Source of the DNA: Diphasiastrum complanatum
Lineage: Eukaryota > Streptophyta > Lycopodiopsida > Lycopodiales > Lycopodiaceae
Direction of reading: 5' to 3'
NCBI GenBank assembly: GCA_029204225.1
Contig: CM055110.1
Location: 35,415,936 to 35,479,935 of the forward strand
DNA length: 64,000 bases
In this document: in pieces, positions 10,217 to 23,399 of the stretch
How positions within the stretch are numbered: position 1 is the first letter of the stretch
Layout: each line of letters opens with the position of its first letter
The notes under the pieces: model-generated
Seen by the model: only the letters and a program-made list of their open reading frames with translations
Databases searched by the model: none
Told to the model about the DNA's origin: nothing
Position numbers and translations under genes: made by a program

Positions 10217-13200
10217 TAGCCAATCAGTAAACCTAATTCAATATTTACCATTACTTCCCATATTCAGAATATCTCACAGCTCAAAAACACCCAAAATTAC
10301 TCTAGTTCCAGATTATTCAAAATAATCACTAGAGATTTCCTCTATTCCTCTGGATAGTTCCACCATTGCTGGATTCCACCAAAGAAATCTATGCAATTGG
10401 TTGATCCCATGAAAGTCTTATTCCTATCATTTTTTTCTCCCCCTTTTAAAAGAAATTTCATAATTTCAATCAAAAAGTTCCCAGGAGACAACGTATAAGA
10501 TATCAAAGTTTCAAAAAAGTCAGTAATGAGTATTCAATACTATTACAATCTGGACTTTTTTTTCTTTCTTAAAATCATAAAATATCTTATCCCGAGTGAT
10601 AGAAACATTACTCTCAATAATAAACTATCAAATAGAGATAATCAATTCCACTTAGGAAGTCTAAATTCCACTTAATCAACTGAAATATCAATTGATTATG
10701 AGCTACATTCACAAAACTGAAATGGAAGTATAAATTTATATAACTTTAACAATCCTTCAAAACCTGGTTCTACACTGGAAGGAATTGCATGAATCTCAAT
10801 CCAATTGTCTTGTATTTAAGAAATTTCTAAAAAGTAGAGGTTTAAATTAAAAGAGAAATAGGCTTTACCAATGGTTTCAACTATTAGATTTACAAATAAT
10901 GTAAATACTACCCATTGGCCTATAGATCATTCTCACACAATAATTTTCTCTTTGAAATCACTGATGTTCCATACCATCAGTTTTCTCTCCAAGAAAGTCC
11001 TTTGCTTTAGATCTGATCAACAAAAAATCAGGAAGATTATCTGTCCATCATCCTATACCTAATATAGGATCTGTTCTTCAGAAAGATCTTTAATCGCATT
11101 ATCTGATAACCCAGAGATCTAAAACCTCTATCTGGATTTCCAATACCAGATATGCACATATCTATTCCACCAAATACCGGAGTACCCCCAAATTTATTCC
11201 TAATGCATCGCAATAATCCAGTTCAAAATTGTGATTTAACAAGAATCTGCACATGGCTTTACCGTCACATAAAACAACCCATCTGGTTGGTACTATACTC
11301 CCGATTTCCTACCATCTGAGAGTTACAACTCTTAGGAATAAGGTTCTTTACAGTACAAATGTGAACCAAATGTCATTCTCGTTCTATGCCACAATTTCCA
11401 ATAACAAATAGGGTCAACTCATGGTCTTATAGATATTCAAAATAAATTCAACTTAATGAATTCAAAAAGGCCGGTGCTATGCAATTTCCAAACATGGATT
11501 ATTAACCAGTCCAAATTACACAACATTGTCACATTTACTTACACATGTGTCTCATTTTCTTCCTCCCTTAGATTTTCGGTCACTCGAAAATTCAGTTAGC
11601 GAAGGTCCCCAAAAATTACTTAGACATAAGTAAATGCCAGGCTATTTTCCTTTTGACCACACCAGCTCATTTTCATTACTTCGTTAAAGTCACCTGGATC
11701 AATGAAAAGTCCATAAAATTTGGTTTTTGGGTACTCTTTGACAATATTCAAAACCCGAATATAGAGCTACCTCTCAAAAAATAAGACCTTATTCCATTGT
11801 TCACTTTAACAAGTATCTGAAAAGCTGAAATTGCCCAATCCTAAAGATTAAAATCATTTAGGACAAGCCTATCGGTGCATCACCAAGTCCAAAAGGAAGA
11901 ACCGATAAAAATACCATTTAACTCAATTTACTGGAAGTAATCTTACTCTAGAGTTAAATCGATAAAAAGCACAGTACCAAGAATCCAAAATTCCACTAAC
12001 TTGGTACTTGCCTGGAAAAAATTGCCATGAAAAATTTTATTGCCAATTCTAAATCCATGGATCCAATCACATAGGCATGACGTTAGGATAATAAAATTAT
12101 TTTCTCAATAAATCCCAAAAAAGGTTTGGAGTATTGGTAATTCCATTCCCAACTGTGGATGCAGATGAATTTCACCACTTGGACACATACTAGCAGTGCA
12201 AGACTTCCCAAAAACCTGGTTTATGGCATGCAACATGCTATAGCTCTTGGAGACACCATGCAAATGCATGAAAGCCAAGTCCAAAAGGTAAGGCCTTATT
12301 CACGCATGAGCCACACAAGCCCAGCCAAAAAACTTTCAAAGCAAAAAGAAATTTAGGTTAGCCAACAATTTTCTCACTCGATACAACCGCAATTGCTGCA
12401 TGTCCTCTTTCCTCATGCAGCCCTGCTGCCCTATTGGATCATACAGATTGTGCTTTCAAAGATCAGAAACAGCCAAGTAGACAGTGGCGCACTCTTTTTC
12501 TCTACAGGTCAGGAGGCTTCTCGAGCAACTGCCAATCGCGCCATACCACGGTTTTTCCCAATGCTTTCCGAGTCATAACAAGATTACAACCTGGCTGGCT
12601 GATCTTAGAACATTCCAAGTTTTCAATTAGCACGCCGACAAGCATGCATCAACTGGAATGAAATCAGGTTAAATGGTGCTAAATCAACTTCAATCTCATA
12701 GCACAAACATGTACTAATCACAAACACTCATGGGAAGAGAGGTGAAGGTTGCACAAATAAGTCTGTAGGAGATCTATAGTTGTTTCTAGGAATCCAAAAG
12801 GTTTGCAATCCAACACCAGGCAAACCACGCCCCCTCCCTATAATCAAAAGCTAGAGGGAAGAAAAAATGAGGTAGAACTAGAATTCATAGGCTTCTCACA
12901 GATGGGTCACTACATGGGCTTCTTCACAAGCATTAACCATTCCATATTGTTATGACAAACTCCCCCAATTTCCAATGAACTCCAAAATTCTAGAAATAGG
13001 AAAATTCCATAATTCATCCATTAACTGGGAATAGATGCTCATGAGGGTGGGTAATCTCTTCTGCTATAGGAAAAAATAGAACTGCAATCCCCAATCTATG
13101 CTCTACAAGTTGCATGTTCCAGTAGAGGATTAGTTTTTTTTTCAAAAGCTCTCAATCCTCACATGCAATCATGAGATTCACAAGTTCTATCAGCTAGCTG

Positions 13201-13629
13201 GTTATTTCACCAAGACTAATCAATCCAAATTAATCTATCCATAACTCAGCTAGTCCTACATGAATCTAACTCCGTAGAACATTATGGTCCTATGCATGTT
13301 ACTCCATCTAGCAAATTTAAGCTATAAACAAGCAACAAGATCTTTCACACTAAATTCTTCTACATTAATTGGAAGCTTCTCCAAGAAAACAGGAAATTAC
13401 AAATGAATTCACACTAGTTCCAAGCATCTTTTACAAAAATGGAACATGTAGAAGAGCACTCTACCACCAATTTCGAAAAGCATGCCAAACAATCGGAATT
13501 AGCGAAACTCAAATTCGAACTTCTCTTGAAAAAATCAGCACTCCAAACCAGGATGCAAATCCAAGTGCTTCCTACTTCCAATTCAGTGTAGAGCTTGTTT
13601 CCATCCCATCCAAGACCGCATCTTAGCCA
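10217..13629 (-). other. Decayed interior of Element A, right part
   Basis: About 3.4 kb between Element B and the Element A primer site, with no long frame on the minus strand. Several hundred bases from 10217 match 34680-35350, and the region near 10450-10650 is related to both copies of the tandem repeat at 34907-37403. It presumably once encoded gag, protease and RT. Short plus-strand frames such as 12393-12578 and 13369-13626 look accidental. Confidence 0.55.
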
Positions 13630-13642
13630 GGCTCTGATACCA
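13630..13642 (-). promoter_or_regulatory. Element A primer binding site (tRNA-iMet)
   Basis: The minus strand reads TGGTATCAGAGCC, separated by one base from the 5' LTR. It is a perfect plant iMet primer site, surprising in such a decayed element. Confidence 0.88.
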
Positions 13643-13643
13643 A

Positions 13644-14132
13644 TGTAAAGACCACTAGGGAAAACCCCTAAGATGAGGATAGGAAAACACAAGAGAGACT
13701 GTGGAGCAAAACCACCCAACCAATCCTAGATCCCTCCTGGAGAATCCTTCTAGATCTAGCCCTCAAGCCATGCCAACGTGCCAGCAAGAGGAGAAGAGCT
13801 AGTCAGGTAACCTAGACCAAGTCGTCGACGGAATAATCACTACCTCAATATATAGAGAGTAGGATCCTATGCATGAGCACATGCAATTTCCATGCAGGTC
13901 AACTATAAATAGGTCACAGCTCTACATGCATACCTCCTGCCTATATCAATCACACGTACATGCACTACTCCATATGTCTCAATTATAGTGTCTGGGTCCT
14001 CTCAAGCTTACTAGTCACCAACAGGCCTCGACGTGGAATAAAATCTAGGCATGACCAATATTCTCGAACACTGGAGGGCCGGTCTACCATATTAGGACTA
14101 TTCCAGGTCCTTAACCGAATATGGCCATAACA
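13644..14132 (-). repeat. Element A 5' LTR (right copy)
   Basis: 489 bp, the same length as the left copy, with TG...CA ends. It is followed by GAGAG, matching the bases before the left copy. Confidence 0.93.
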
Positions 14133-14227
14133 GAGAGAGTAGAGAGAGGAAGAGAGAGAACGCCTAGGTCGAGAGAGGCTTTGGGGGCTCAAGCACCTTC
14201 CCAAAGCTATTCACACCCAACCTAGGG

Positions 14228-16269
<2,042 letters not shown>

Positions 16270-17129
16270 ATGCACATTGCATGTGAGATTCATTTTATTG
16301 AAAAACTAATTTACCTGCATATTCTACTAGCATGGAATCATAAACTAGAGTCAGTGGCTAAAGCAGCAATTAGGAGGTTGAAAATAGTTATGTCAAATGC
16401 AAGACTACATAAAGGGAATGTCACGATTGAAAAAAGTGACAGACTCTCCGGGAGAAAAAGAAACGTTTCTGATAAGCCATCAATTGGAGGTGCTAAAGCA
16501 AGAAGATTCTTATCCAGTCACACATGCAAAGAATCAAGTGTCGGATACAAAATATGGAGAGAAATTGTTCAAGCCACACAAACACTAGAAGGAAGTAATC
16601 GAGTGGAAAAGGGACAAGTGTGGACCAATTTAGACAAACTCATAGGTGTTATCAAGAAAGAAAACCTATCATCAGAAGATATGAGGACTTTGCAAAATCA
16701 TTGCACCACATTTGTAAAATCTGTACATGATTGTTGGGGAAAAGACAACGTTACTCATTACATGGTACTAATCTATATCATTATCTGGTAATTTTCTAAT
16801 TCAGACTTATATTTTTTTCTACTGATGTAACTAATCAAAACTATTGTTTGCAGCACATCCTTCTTCATCATGCAACTTATTTTGCAAAGGAATATGAGAG
16901 CTTAAGTATCTGGTCATCACAAGGCATGGAAAAATCTCATTGGCAAGCAAGGGGAGTATTTCTTAGAGCAACAAATCATGGAGGACACAATTCAAGAAAT
17001 AAATATTTAGTTCAACTTTTTCAGTGGTTTTCCAGAAGAGCACAATGTAGATATCAAGCTAAAAACTTGCCAAGTATTGCGATATTTCGAAAGGCATTCA
17101 AATTCATTACAAAAGAGAGATCCTTGTAA
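16270..17129 (+). CDS. Two-exon gene of unknown function
   Basis: Exon 1 runs 16270-16764 in one frame. An intron with GT donor at 16765 and a TTTGCAG acceptor ending at 16853 (89 bp) joins in phase 0 to exon 2 at 16854-17129, which ends in TAA. The joined frame is open, about 256 residues. The second exon carries HILLHHATYF, then WSSQGMEKSHWQARG and RATNHGGHNSRNK. This His/Trp-rich pattern is one I associate loosely with uncharacterised transposon-derived proteins, but I cannot name the family. The upstream ATG is uncertain and an earlier exon is possible. The stop lies only 29 bp from the stop of a minus-strand exon (17159). Clean splicing suggests a real or recently functional gene. Confidence 0.5.
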
Positions 17130-17158
17130 TATATCAAAAATCTATTACAGAAAATTAT

Positions 17159-17331
17159 TTAATTATCATCATCATCCTCTTCAAGATTGAGACGGATGGT
17201 ATTGTCATGAAGGAATAATCTCCTTTCATATGGATCCAAAAATGCTAATTTTTTCCTCTTGCTCATATCAATGTAACCCGAATAAAGGGCCATTGTAGAT
17301 GATATTTTCGTAGATTGGGAGTGTGAAAGAT
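17159..17331 (-). CDS. Putative last exon of an unknown minus-strand gene, split by Element C
   Basis: The minus strand is open from about 23366, across the Element C target duplication, to a TAA at 17159. Reading the empty site (23366-23354 joined to 17331-17159) gives a basic then acidic tail containing YIDMSKRKKLAFLDPYERR and ending in a Glu/Asp run. The frame passes the insertion point without interruption when one copy of GGGAG is removed. Other parts of this gene appear to lie at 23400-24960. The product is unknown. Confidence 0.45.
17327..17331. repeat. Target site duplication of Element C (left)
   Basis: GGGAG, repeated at 23349-23353. Confidence 0.93.
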
Positions 17332-17971
17332 TTCATTTCCTTAAGATCCAATCTACTTGAATGATCTTTGGTTAGAAAGAGAAATACACTACCAATTTCA
17401 CCAATCTAGAAAAATCAGCATCTACACACAATTTGAGATGCAAACACTAATAGAACTTGATCAAACTTGAACGAAATGATTATGTACTGTTTTTGTCCGT
17501 ACAAAACCAGCAAGCTACTGTATTTCACACGTGTGAATCCAAAAATAACAAATATAGATCATTCTACACATAGAATTGCAAGCAATCACCAAGATAGTGC
17601 ACCAATGGATAGTAGAACCCAAGAGAACCATGTATAAGCATGAAATGAGATAGAGAAGAGAGAATATGACTCTCTCCACGAGTTACATCCTTTCATAGCA
17701 GGTCCAAACCCTATTTGGCCACTTGGCTTTCCCACCAAAATGTTAACCCTACCAATTTTGGGTCTAGATTCAATGTACCCAACTTATTCAAATTGAATCT
17801 ACTCAAACTCGCATTCTATCTTTCCCACACTTTCAAAAAGTGTTTATTAAAATGAAATTTAAACTAATGAACTTTGAAAAGTCAACCTCTAAGTCTAAAA
17901 CAAGTTTTGGCCTCAATATGCCAAATATGAAAATATTGCAAAATGTGATGAAACTAGTTGAATCTTTCACA
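17332..17971 (-). repeat. Element C 3' LTR (left copy)
   Basis: Terminal repeat matching 22700-23348 and clearly related to the Element B LTRs. A TATA-like element and CT-rich stretch lie on the minus strand. Confidence 0.93.
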
Positions 17972-17982
17972 CTCCCTCTTCA
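17972..17982 (-). promoter_or_regulatory. Element C polypurine tract
   Basis: The minus strand reads TGAAGAGGGAG directly before the 3' LTR. Confidence 0.75.
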
Positions 17983-17983
17983 A

Positions 17984-18547
17984 CTAGTTTTAGCATAGAC
18001 TTTGATAATACTCCAAGTGAAGTCCTATGCTTCATGAACAAGTCTTTTCCCAATGCTTTGGTGAAGATATCAGCTACACATTCCCTTGAAGACACATGTT
18101 GAAGCTCCACCTCCTTTGCAATGACTCGCTCCCTCACAAAATGATATTGTATCTCAATATGCTTGCTCCTAGCATGAAAGATAGGATTGGATGCCATTCT
18201 TTGGGCTAATTGATTGTCACAAAAGATGATTGGGCTCTCTAAAAAATCCAGCAAGTGAAGATCCTTGATCATCCTCTTGATCCATACCATCTCCTTTGAG
18301 CAATGTGTAAGAGCTTTGTACTCGGCCTCACTAGATGACAATGAGATAGTGGCTTGTTTCTTTGACATCCATGATATAGCTCCATCACCTATGAAAATAC
18401 AATAAGAACTAATGGATTTCCTATCCATTTCATCTCCAGCATAGTCCGAATCTGAAAATCCAAAAAGATTAGGTGATGATCCCTCATACAATATGCCAAA
18501 ATCTCGAGTTCCAATGATGTACCTCAAAACTCGCTTTCCTAGCTTCC
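17984..18547 (-). pseudogene. Copia RNase H domain (Element C)
   Basis: The minus-strand frame reads HWKLGKRVLRYIIGT, then SDSDYAGDEMDRKSIS, SWMSKKQATISLSSSEAEY, CDNQLAQRMASNPIFHARSKHIEI and VADIFTKAL. This is the standard copia RNase H in full, with the catalytic Asp-Glu-Asp pattern visible (SDSDYAGD, SSSEAEY, CDNQ). The frame stays open to the polypurine tract. The upstream join at about 18548 is where the foreign block begins. Confidence 0.9.
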
Positions 18548-19617
18548 AATGCTCCTCGCATAGTTTTTGCCAATAGAACTTTGATCCATCATAAGAATGA
18601 TCTTCTTCCTAAGAATAGATCTCCTTTCAATGATCATGTAATGCTCAAAATAGAAACAACCATAATTGATATAGAGAATAGTGTCCACTTGGGATGCTTC
18701 ACTATTTCTTACATCAATTTTACATGTAAAAATGTGACTAGAACATGAAGAATCAAATAGAATGTAAATGAAATGATTCCACCATGCTTCCAACTCTGAA
18801 CTCTCTGAAAAAATACAGCAAACAAACAATAAATGTGAGTGATCAACTTTTGCTTGCATGTCTCCTCCTCCTTTGTCCTTTGTTGCCTTGTATCCACCAT
18901 GATACTCCATGAATGAGCCTCCATCTTCATCTTGCCACAAGAAACCATCAAAACTTGGAAATCCATGAGTAGGTGAGTACATAAATGATGAAAATCCAGC
19001 ACCACATAACTCTATAAACCAAGTAGTTTGCACTAGTCCATCTTCAAGATCTACTTGACACAAGAAAATGACCATGAATTCACCAAAAATTGACAATCTC
19101 CAAGTATTGGCACCAAGTAGCTCAACACTTGAGAACTTAGCCATGGATGAGTGACATAATGAACCTCCAATAGCTTCATTTCCATCAGCAAAATTAGCCA
19201 AGAATGCTAGTACAAATCCAACATCAAAACAATGCTCACCAATGTAGCTAGTTTTACCATATCTTGACAATTTGCATGCATCCACATGAAATTGCTCAAA
19301 CATGAGATAGAACAAGTAAAGTAAACTTGAACAACACTTCCTTGCTGCTCCTTTGACCTTACTTGAGTCTTCAATATGCTATAAAAATAGATCCATAACA
19401 CCTTTGCCAATTACCTCTCCTTTGATGCTCTTGACTAGCTCCAAATTGCCACCTTCCCATTTGACTAGTTGAAGCGCTTCGAGATCAACTTCTTGATCTT
19501 CAACTTGATAATCAAAGTCATTGAACAAACTTTGTTTTCCAGATCCATTATTTGATTTTACAGCAATATAACATTCATCCACTTGCATAGCTCCATGTAC
19601 ACAAGAAGATCTTCCAA
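18548..19617 (-). other. Non-polymerase block replacing copia RT (Element C)
   Basis: Between the start of the RT region (EYQSLMKNGT) and RNase H lies about 1.07 kb that shows no RT motif. It starts with a segment like FGRSSCVHGA, continues through GNLELVKSIKG, a Cys-rich hydrophobic piece ending CQDMVKLATL, and a longer frame (19315-18539) containing DGNEAIGGSLCHSSMAKFSS. Counterparts of most of these occur in Element B at 5840-6490 in the same order. The block ends CAAAACTATGC in B and CAAAAACTATGC in C. It is probably a captured sequence or a second open frame typical of this lineage. The product is not recognised. Confidence 0.6.
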
Positions 19618-20224
19618 AAGATGTTCCATTCTTCATAAGAGATTGATACTCAAGATCCATTGATTGGATCCACTCCTCTTCTTTCCTTGCTTGATCTAAA
19701 CTTGTAGGCTCATCCAAAGAGGTTAGGAAAGCAACATAATTTCCAAAAACTACTTTCTTACCCTTTTGATCATATGTGAGCCTTGAAGGTACTTGTCTTT
19801 CTCTTGATGTTCTCCTTGGCTTTTGACTTGATGAAGGTCTATCATCACCACCATCCAAAGTAGGATCCTTCTCATCAGCATCAAGAATGTTAGAACCATC
19901 TACTTTACCATCAATCATGCTTGAAGACACCATTGGAATGTTTCCCTCATAAAAAATGACATCTCTACCAACAATCACTTTGTTAGTAGAAGGAATGTAA
20001 ACCTTGTAGGCTTTACTCACCTCACTATATCCAACAAAAATACCTCTTCTTGAAGATGGATCCTCCTTGGTCCTATCATCAAGAGTAATGTTGACATAGC
20101 ATGTGCATCCAAAGGTTATTAGAAAGTTGACACTCGGCTTCCTCTTGAATAGCATCTCAAAAGGTGTCCTTCCATCCAAAATAGCACTCGGCCACCTGTT
20201 GCACAAGAAATTGGCACGCAACAA
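19600..20224 (-). pseudogene. Copia integrase C-terminus and RT entry (Element C)
   Basis: The frame reads GRTPFEMLFKRKPSVNFL, FGCTCYVNI, RRGIFVGYSEVSKAYKVY and a Ser/Arg-rich linker, the usual integrase C-terminal segment. It then reads EEEWIQSMDLEYQSLMKNGT, the usual start of the RT region (W..AM..E..SL..N.TW). It continues in frame into the foreign block and stops at about 19379. Confidence 0.88.
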
Positions 20225-20229
20225 AGCTT

Positions 20230-21429
20230 GATCCCAAAATGGTTTGTCAAGATTAGCACTTCACCTCATAGCTTTAGCACTTTCACACATAAAGTTCTAT
20301 TCTTCCTTTCAGCCACTCCATTTTGTTCTGGGGTCCTTGATGTTGTATACTCCCTCTTGATCCCATGCTCATCACAAAAGGCCTTGAACTTGTTAGATAT
20401 GTACTCACCACCATTGTCACCTCTCAAGCACTTGATCTTTGTGGAAAATTGGTTCTCCCTTGCATTCTTGAACTTGACAAAGACATCATACACTTCATCC
20501 TTGCTCTTTAGTAGATAGATCCAACAAAATCTACTAAAATCGTCAATGAATGCATACATCTTAGCTCCACTATTGCTAATTGTAGTAAATCCATGAATAT
20601 CCGAATGTACAAGTTGAAAAGGCTTTGTAGATCTAGAAATAGATCTAGTATAAGGTAGTCTATGTGACTTAGACAAAGCACAAGACTCACAAACATGCTT
20701 GTCATTACCTAAGGAACTTGGAAGACCAATCACAAGCTTCTTCCTTGCCATTACCTCCAATGACTTGAAGTTGAGGTGTCCCATCCTTTTGTGCCAAACC
20801 TCTTGAATAGAAATTTGCTCCCTTGCAACACATCCAACTTGGTTAGCAATAACACAAGCATAAAGTTTGAACAACTTCCCTTGCCTTTTACCTTTTCCAA
20901 TCAAGACATCCTTTCTTTTGATCAAACAAGCATCTCCATCAAACTCCACCTTGAGGCCCTTACTTAGCATTTGACTCACACTAAGCAAATTCTTGGTAAT
21001 AGATGGAATAAACAAGACATCCTCCAAATGAACATTCCTATTTGTAGAGAGAGAAATAGGAATTGTGCCAATCCCTTTGATTGCACACTCACCATCATTG
21101 GCCGTGTAGATCACCCTCTTGTCATCTCCATATGCCAACAAAGAGGTGAAGTACTCTTTGTGAAAGGTCATGTGTGAACTTGCTCCACTATCAATCCACC
21201 AAGGATCTAGATCTCCATCATTAGCAAGCATACATGAAGACATCACAAAAGTATCATCATTTGCATCTTGCACATCCAAACCATCCTCATCAAGAGTAAG
21301 ATTACCTTGCTTGTCTCCTTGATCTCTCTTCTTCTTGTAGCACTCACTTGCAAAGTGTCCTTTGATGCCAAAATAGAAGCATTTGAGCTTTGATCTATCC
21401 TTCTTTTTGCCACTTGAAGAAGCATCCAC
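20230..21429 (-). pseudogene. Copia zinc knuckle, protease and integrase core (Element C)
   Basis: A 387-residue frame begins with a defective zinc knuckle, CFYFGIKGHFASEC, in which the second Cys is Phe. It then has the protease motif WWIDSGASSHMT, the LFIPSITKNLLSVSQ linker, pre-integrase with KRMGHLNF, and the integrase core with Asp in HSDIHG, Asp in RGDNGGEY and Glu in QNGVAERKNR. A frameshift near 20260 separates it from the integrase C-terminus. Confidence 0.92.
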
Positions 21430-22097
21430 TTGATCTTGCCCTTTAGACTTTTGGTTTTGCCCTTGAATTTGCCCTTTGTGAACATAGCATCCTCTTGAAG
21501 TGTCGATGTAGATCCACCTCTTGCTTGAAGCCTATATTCCTCATTGATCAACATCTCTTGAAGATCCATCAAACTTGGCAAAGTCTTTTGAATAGCAATA
21601 CTTTGAACAATGTTAGCATGAGCATCCAACAAGCCATTAAGAATCACTTGAATAAGCTCTCCTTCCTTAATGATTTCATCTATGCAAGCTAACTCATCAT
21701 TCAATGCTTTCATTCTCAAAACAAAAGTACTTGGACTTTCTTCATTCTTTTGCAAACAAGAAAAGATTTGCCTTCTTAGAGTCAACACTCTAGAAGTAGA
21801 CTTGGATTCATAAAGCTTCTTCAATGAATTCCAAGCTTCCAAAGATGATGTGCACTTACCAACTTCCTTGAGAAGTTCATTGGTAACATTCATCTCTATC
21901 ATGTGTAGAGCCTTCTTGGCCCTCTTGTCATACCTCAATTGATCTTGTTGTGTTGCTGGTCTCTCCTCCAAACCTACAACAATATCCAAAACATCATTCA
22001 TCTCAAGAAGTGACTCCATCCTCACTTTCCATAATGAACAGTTACTTGAGGTAAGCCTATCATTGGCTTCCAACATGACTCCAATTGAGGTTGTCAT
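21430..22097 (-). pseudogene. Copia gag (Element C)
   Basis: Starts at MTTSIGVMLEANDRLTS and follows the same layout as Element B gag (LWKVRMESLLEMND, LTLRRQIFSCLQ, LPSLMDLQEML). After a Lys-rich stretch the frame changes to that of the zinc knuckle, so a frameshift near 21430 uncouples gag from pol. Confidence 0.9.
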
Positions 22098-22687
22098 GTA
22101 GCAATGACCTGATCTTCTCTTTCAACCTGTTTCAATGCACAAAGCACTCCTTTGAACAACAACAAATGCTTTCAAGAGAAATCACCAAGATTTGAAACTA
22201 TCTCACAAATTCTCTTCTAGCACTTATCCAAGCACATCAACACATAGAATCATGGAATCTTGATCAACCTATGATCTATCCTCAATCTAATGACTTTTGC
22301 CACTTCCTAAGATTGAAACACACTCAAATGAAGTCTAGAAACCTCACTATCTAGAGATCCAATCAAAATTAGGGTTTTGACAAAATCACAAAAAATTGAC
22401 TATTCCAAATCTACATGAAAATACTGAAAATTTGATATGCAATCTATAAGCCACCACTTAGGCTGAACCAATGATCCAAAAATCGGCCAAATCCAGCATG
22501 TGAATTCAGAAAACAAAATTGAACAAGTATATTGACCTATTTAGTGTTTTGATCTACAAAAGATCCAATCTACAAAAGCAAAAAATCCGCTTTTGGTGTA
22601 GAATCCTCTCTAGCATGCTCTAGACTTGATATCTTCACCAAATCATTGATAGATCTGATTTCCTCCTTCATAACCTGAAACACAAGA

Positions 22688-22699
22688 GCTCTGATACCA
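22688..22699 (-). promoter_or_regulatory. Element C primer binding site (tRNA-iMet)
   Basis: The minus strand reads TGGTATCAGAGC directly after the 5' LTR. Confidence 0.9.
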
Positions 22700-23348
22700 T
22701 GTGAAAGATTTCAGATCCTTAAGATCCAACTACTTGAATGATCTTTGGTTAGAAAGAGAAATACACTACCAATTTCACCAATGTAGAAAAATCAGCATCT
22801 ACACACAATTTGAGATGAAAACACTAATAGAACTTGATCAAACTTGAATGAAATGATTATGTACTGTTCCTGTCCATACAAAACCAGCAAGCTACTGTAT
22901 TTCACACTTGTGGATCCAAAAATAACAAATATAGATCATTCTACACATAGAATTGCAAGCAATCACCAAGATAGTGCACCAATGGATAGTAGAACCCAAG
23001 AGAACCATGTATAAGCATGAAATGAGATAGAGAAGAGAGAAGATGACTCTCTCCACGAGTTACATCCTTTTATAACAGGTCCAAACCCTATTTGGCCACT
23101 TGGCTTTCCCACCAAAATGCTAACCCTACCAATTTTGGGTCTAGATTCAATGTACCCAACTTATTCAAATTGAATCTACTCAAACTCGCATTCTATCTTT
23201 CCCACACTTTCAAAAAGTGTTTATTCAAATGAAATTTAGACTAATGAACTTTGAAAAGTCAACCTCTAAGTCTAAAACAAGTTTTGGCCTCAATATGTCA
23301 AATATGGAAATATTCCAAAATGTGATGAAACTAGTTGAATCTTTCACA
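22700..23348 (-). repeat. Element C 5' LTR (right copy)
   Basis: Matches 17332-17971 with scattered differences. Confidence 0.93.
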
Positions 23349-23353
23349 GGGAG
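23349..23353. repeat. Target site duplication of Element C (right)
   Basis: GGGAG, matching 17327-17331. Confidence 0.93.
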
Positions 23354-23399
23354 TATAACCCAATATCTTAAATCTCTCTTCACAAAAATTATTTTATAT

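Larger units (their letters stand above)
2659..14132 (-). mobile_element. Element A: decayed Ty3/gypsy-like LTR retrotransposon
   Basis: Two 489-bp direct repeats (2659-3147 and 13644-14132) begin TG and end CA. They differ at about 20 positions by eye. They are flanked by GAGAG at 2654-2658 and 14133-14137, although this duplication lies in GA-rich DNA and is weakly informative. A primer site for initiator tRNA-Met (minus-strand TGGTATCAGAGCC) abuts the inner edge of the right LTR. A polypurine tract abuts the left LTR. Both place the element on the minus strand. The interior, after removing nested Element B, is about 5.4 kb with no long open frame. Degenerate integrase C-terminal and chromodomain-like residues near 3160-3450 suggest Ty3/gypsy. 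A diverged relative of the interior lies at 33240-37414. Confidence 0.88.
17332..23348 (-). mobile_element. Element C: Ty1/copia element with the RT domain replaced
   Basis: LTRs at 17332-17971 (640 bp) and 22700-23348 (649 bp) begin TGTGAAAG and end TTTCACA. The target duplication is GGGAG, the iMet primer site 22688-22699 and the polypurine tract 17972-17982. In minus-strand order it has gag, zinc knuckle, protease, pre-integrase, integrase with DDE residues, integrase C-terminus, the first residues of the RT region, then about 1.07 kb of non-polymerase sequence, then RNase H. The missing part includes the RT catalytic YVDD. Frameshifts break gag from protease and split the integrase. It cannot encode its own polymerase. 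Confidence 0.93.

Noticed and set aside
13369-13626. 85-residue plus-strand frame next to the Element A primer site
   Set aside because: It lies antisense within the element leader and has no family features.
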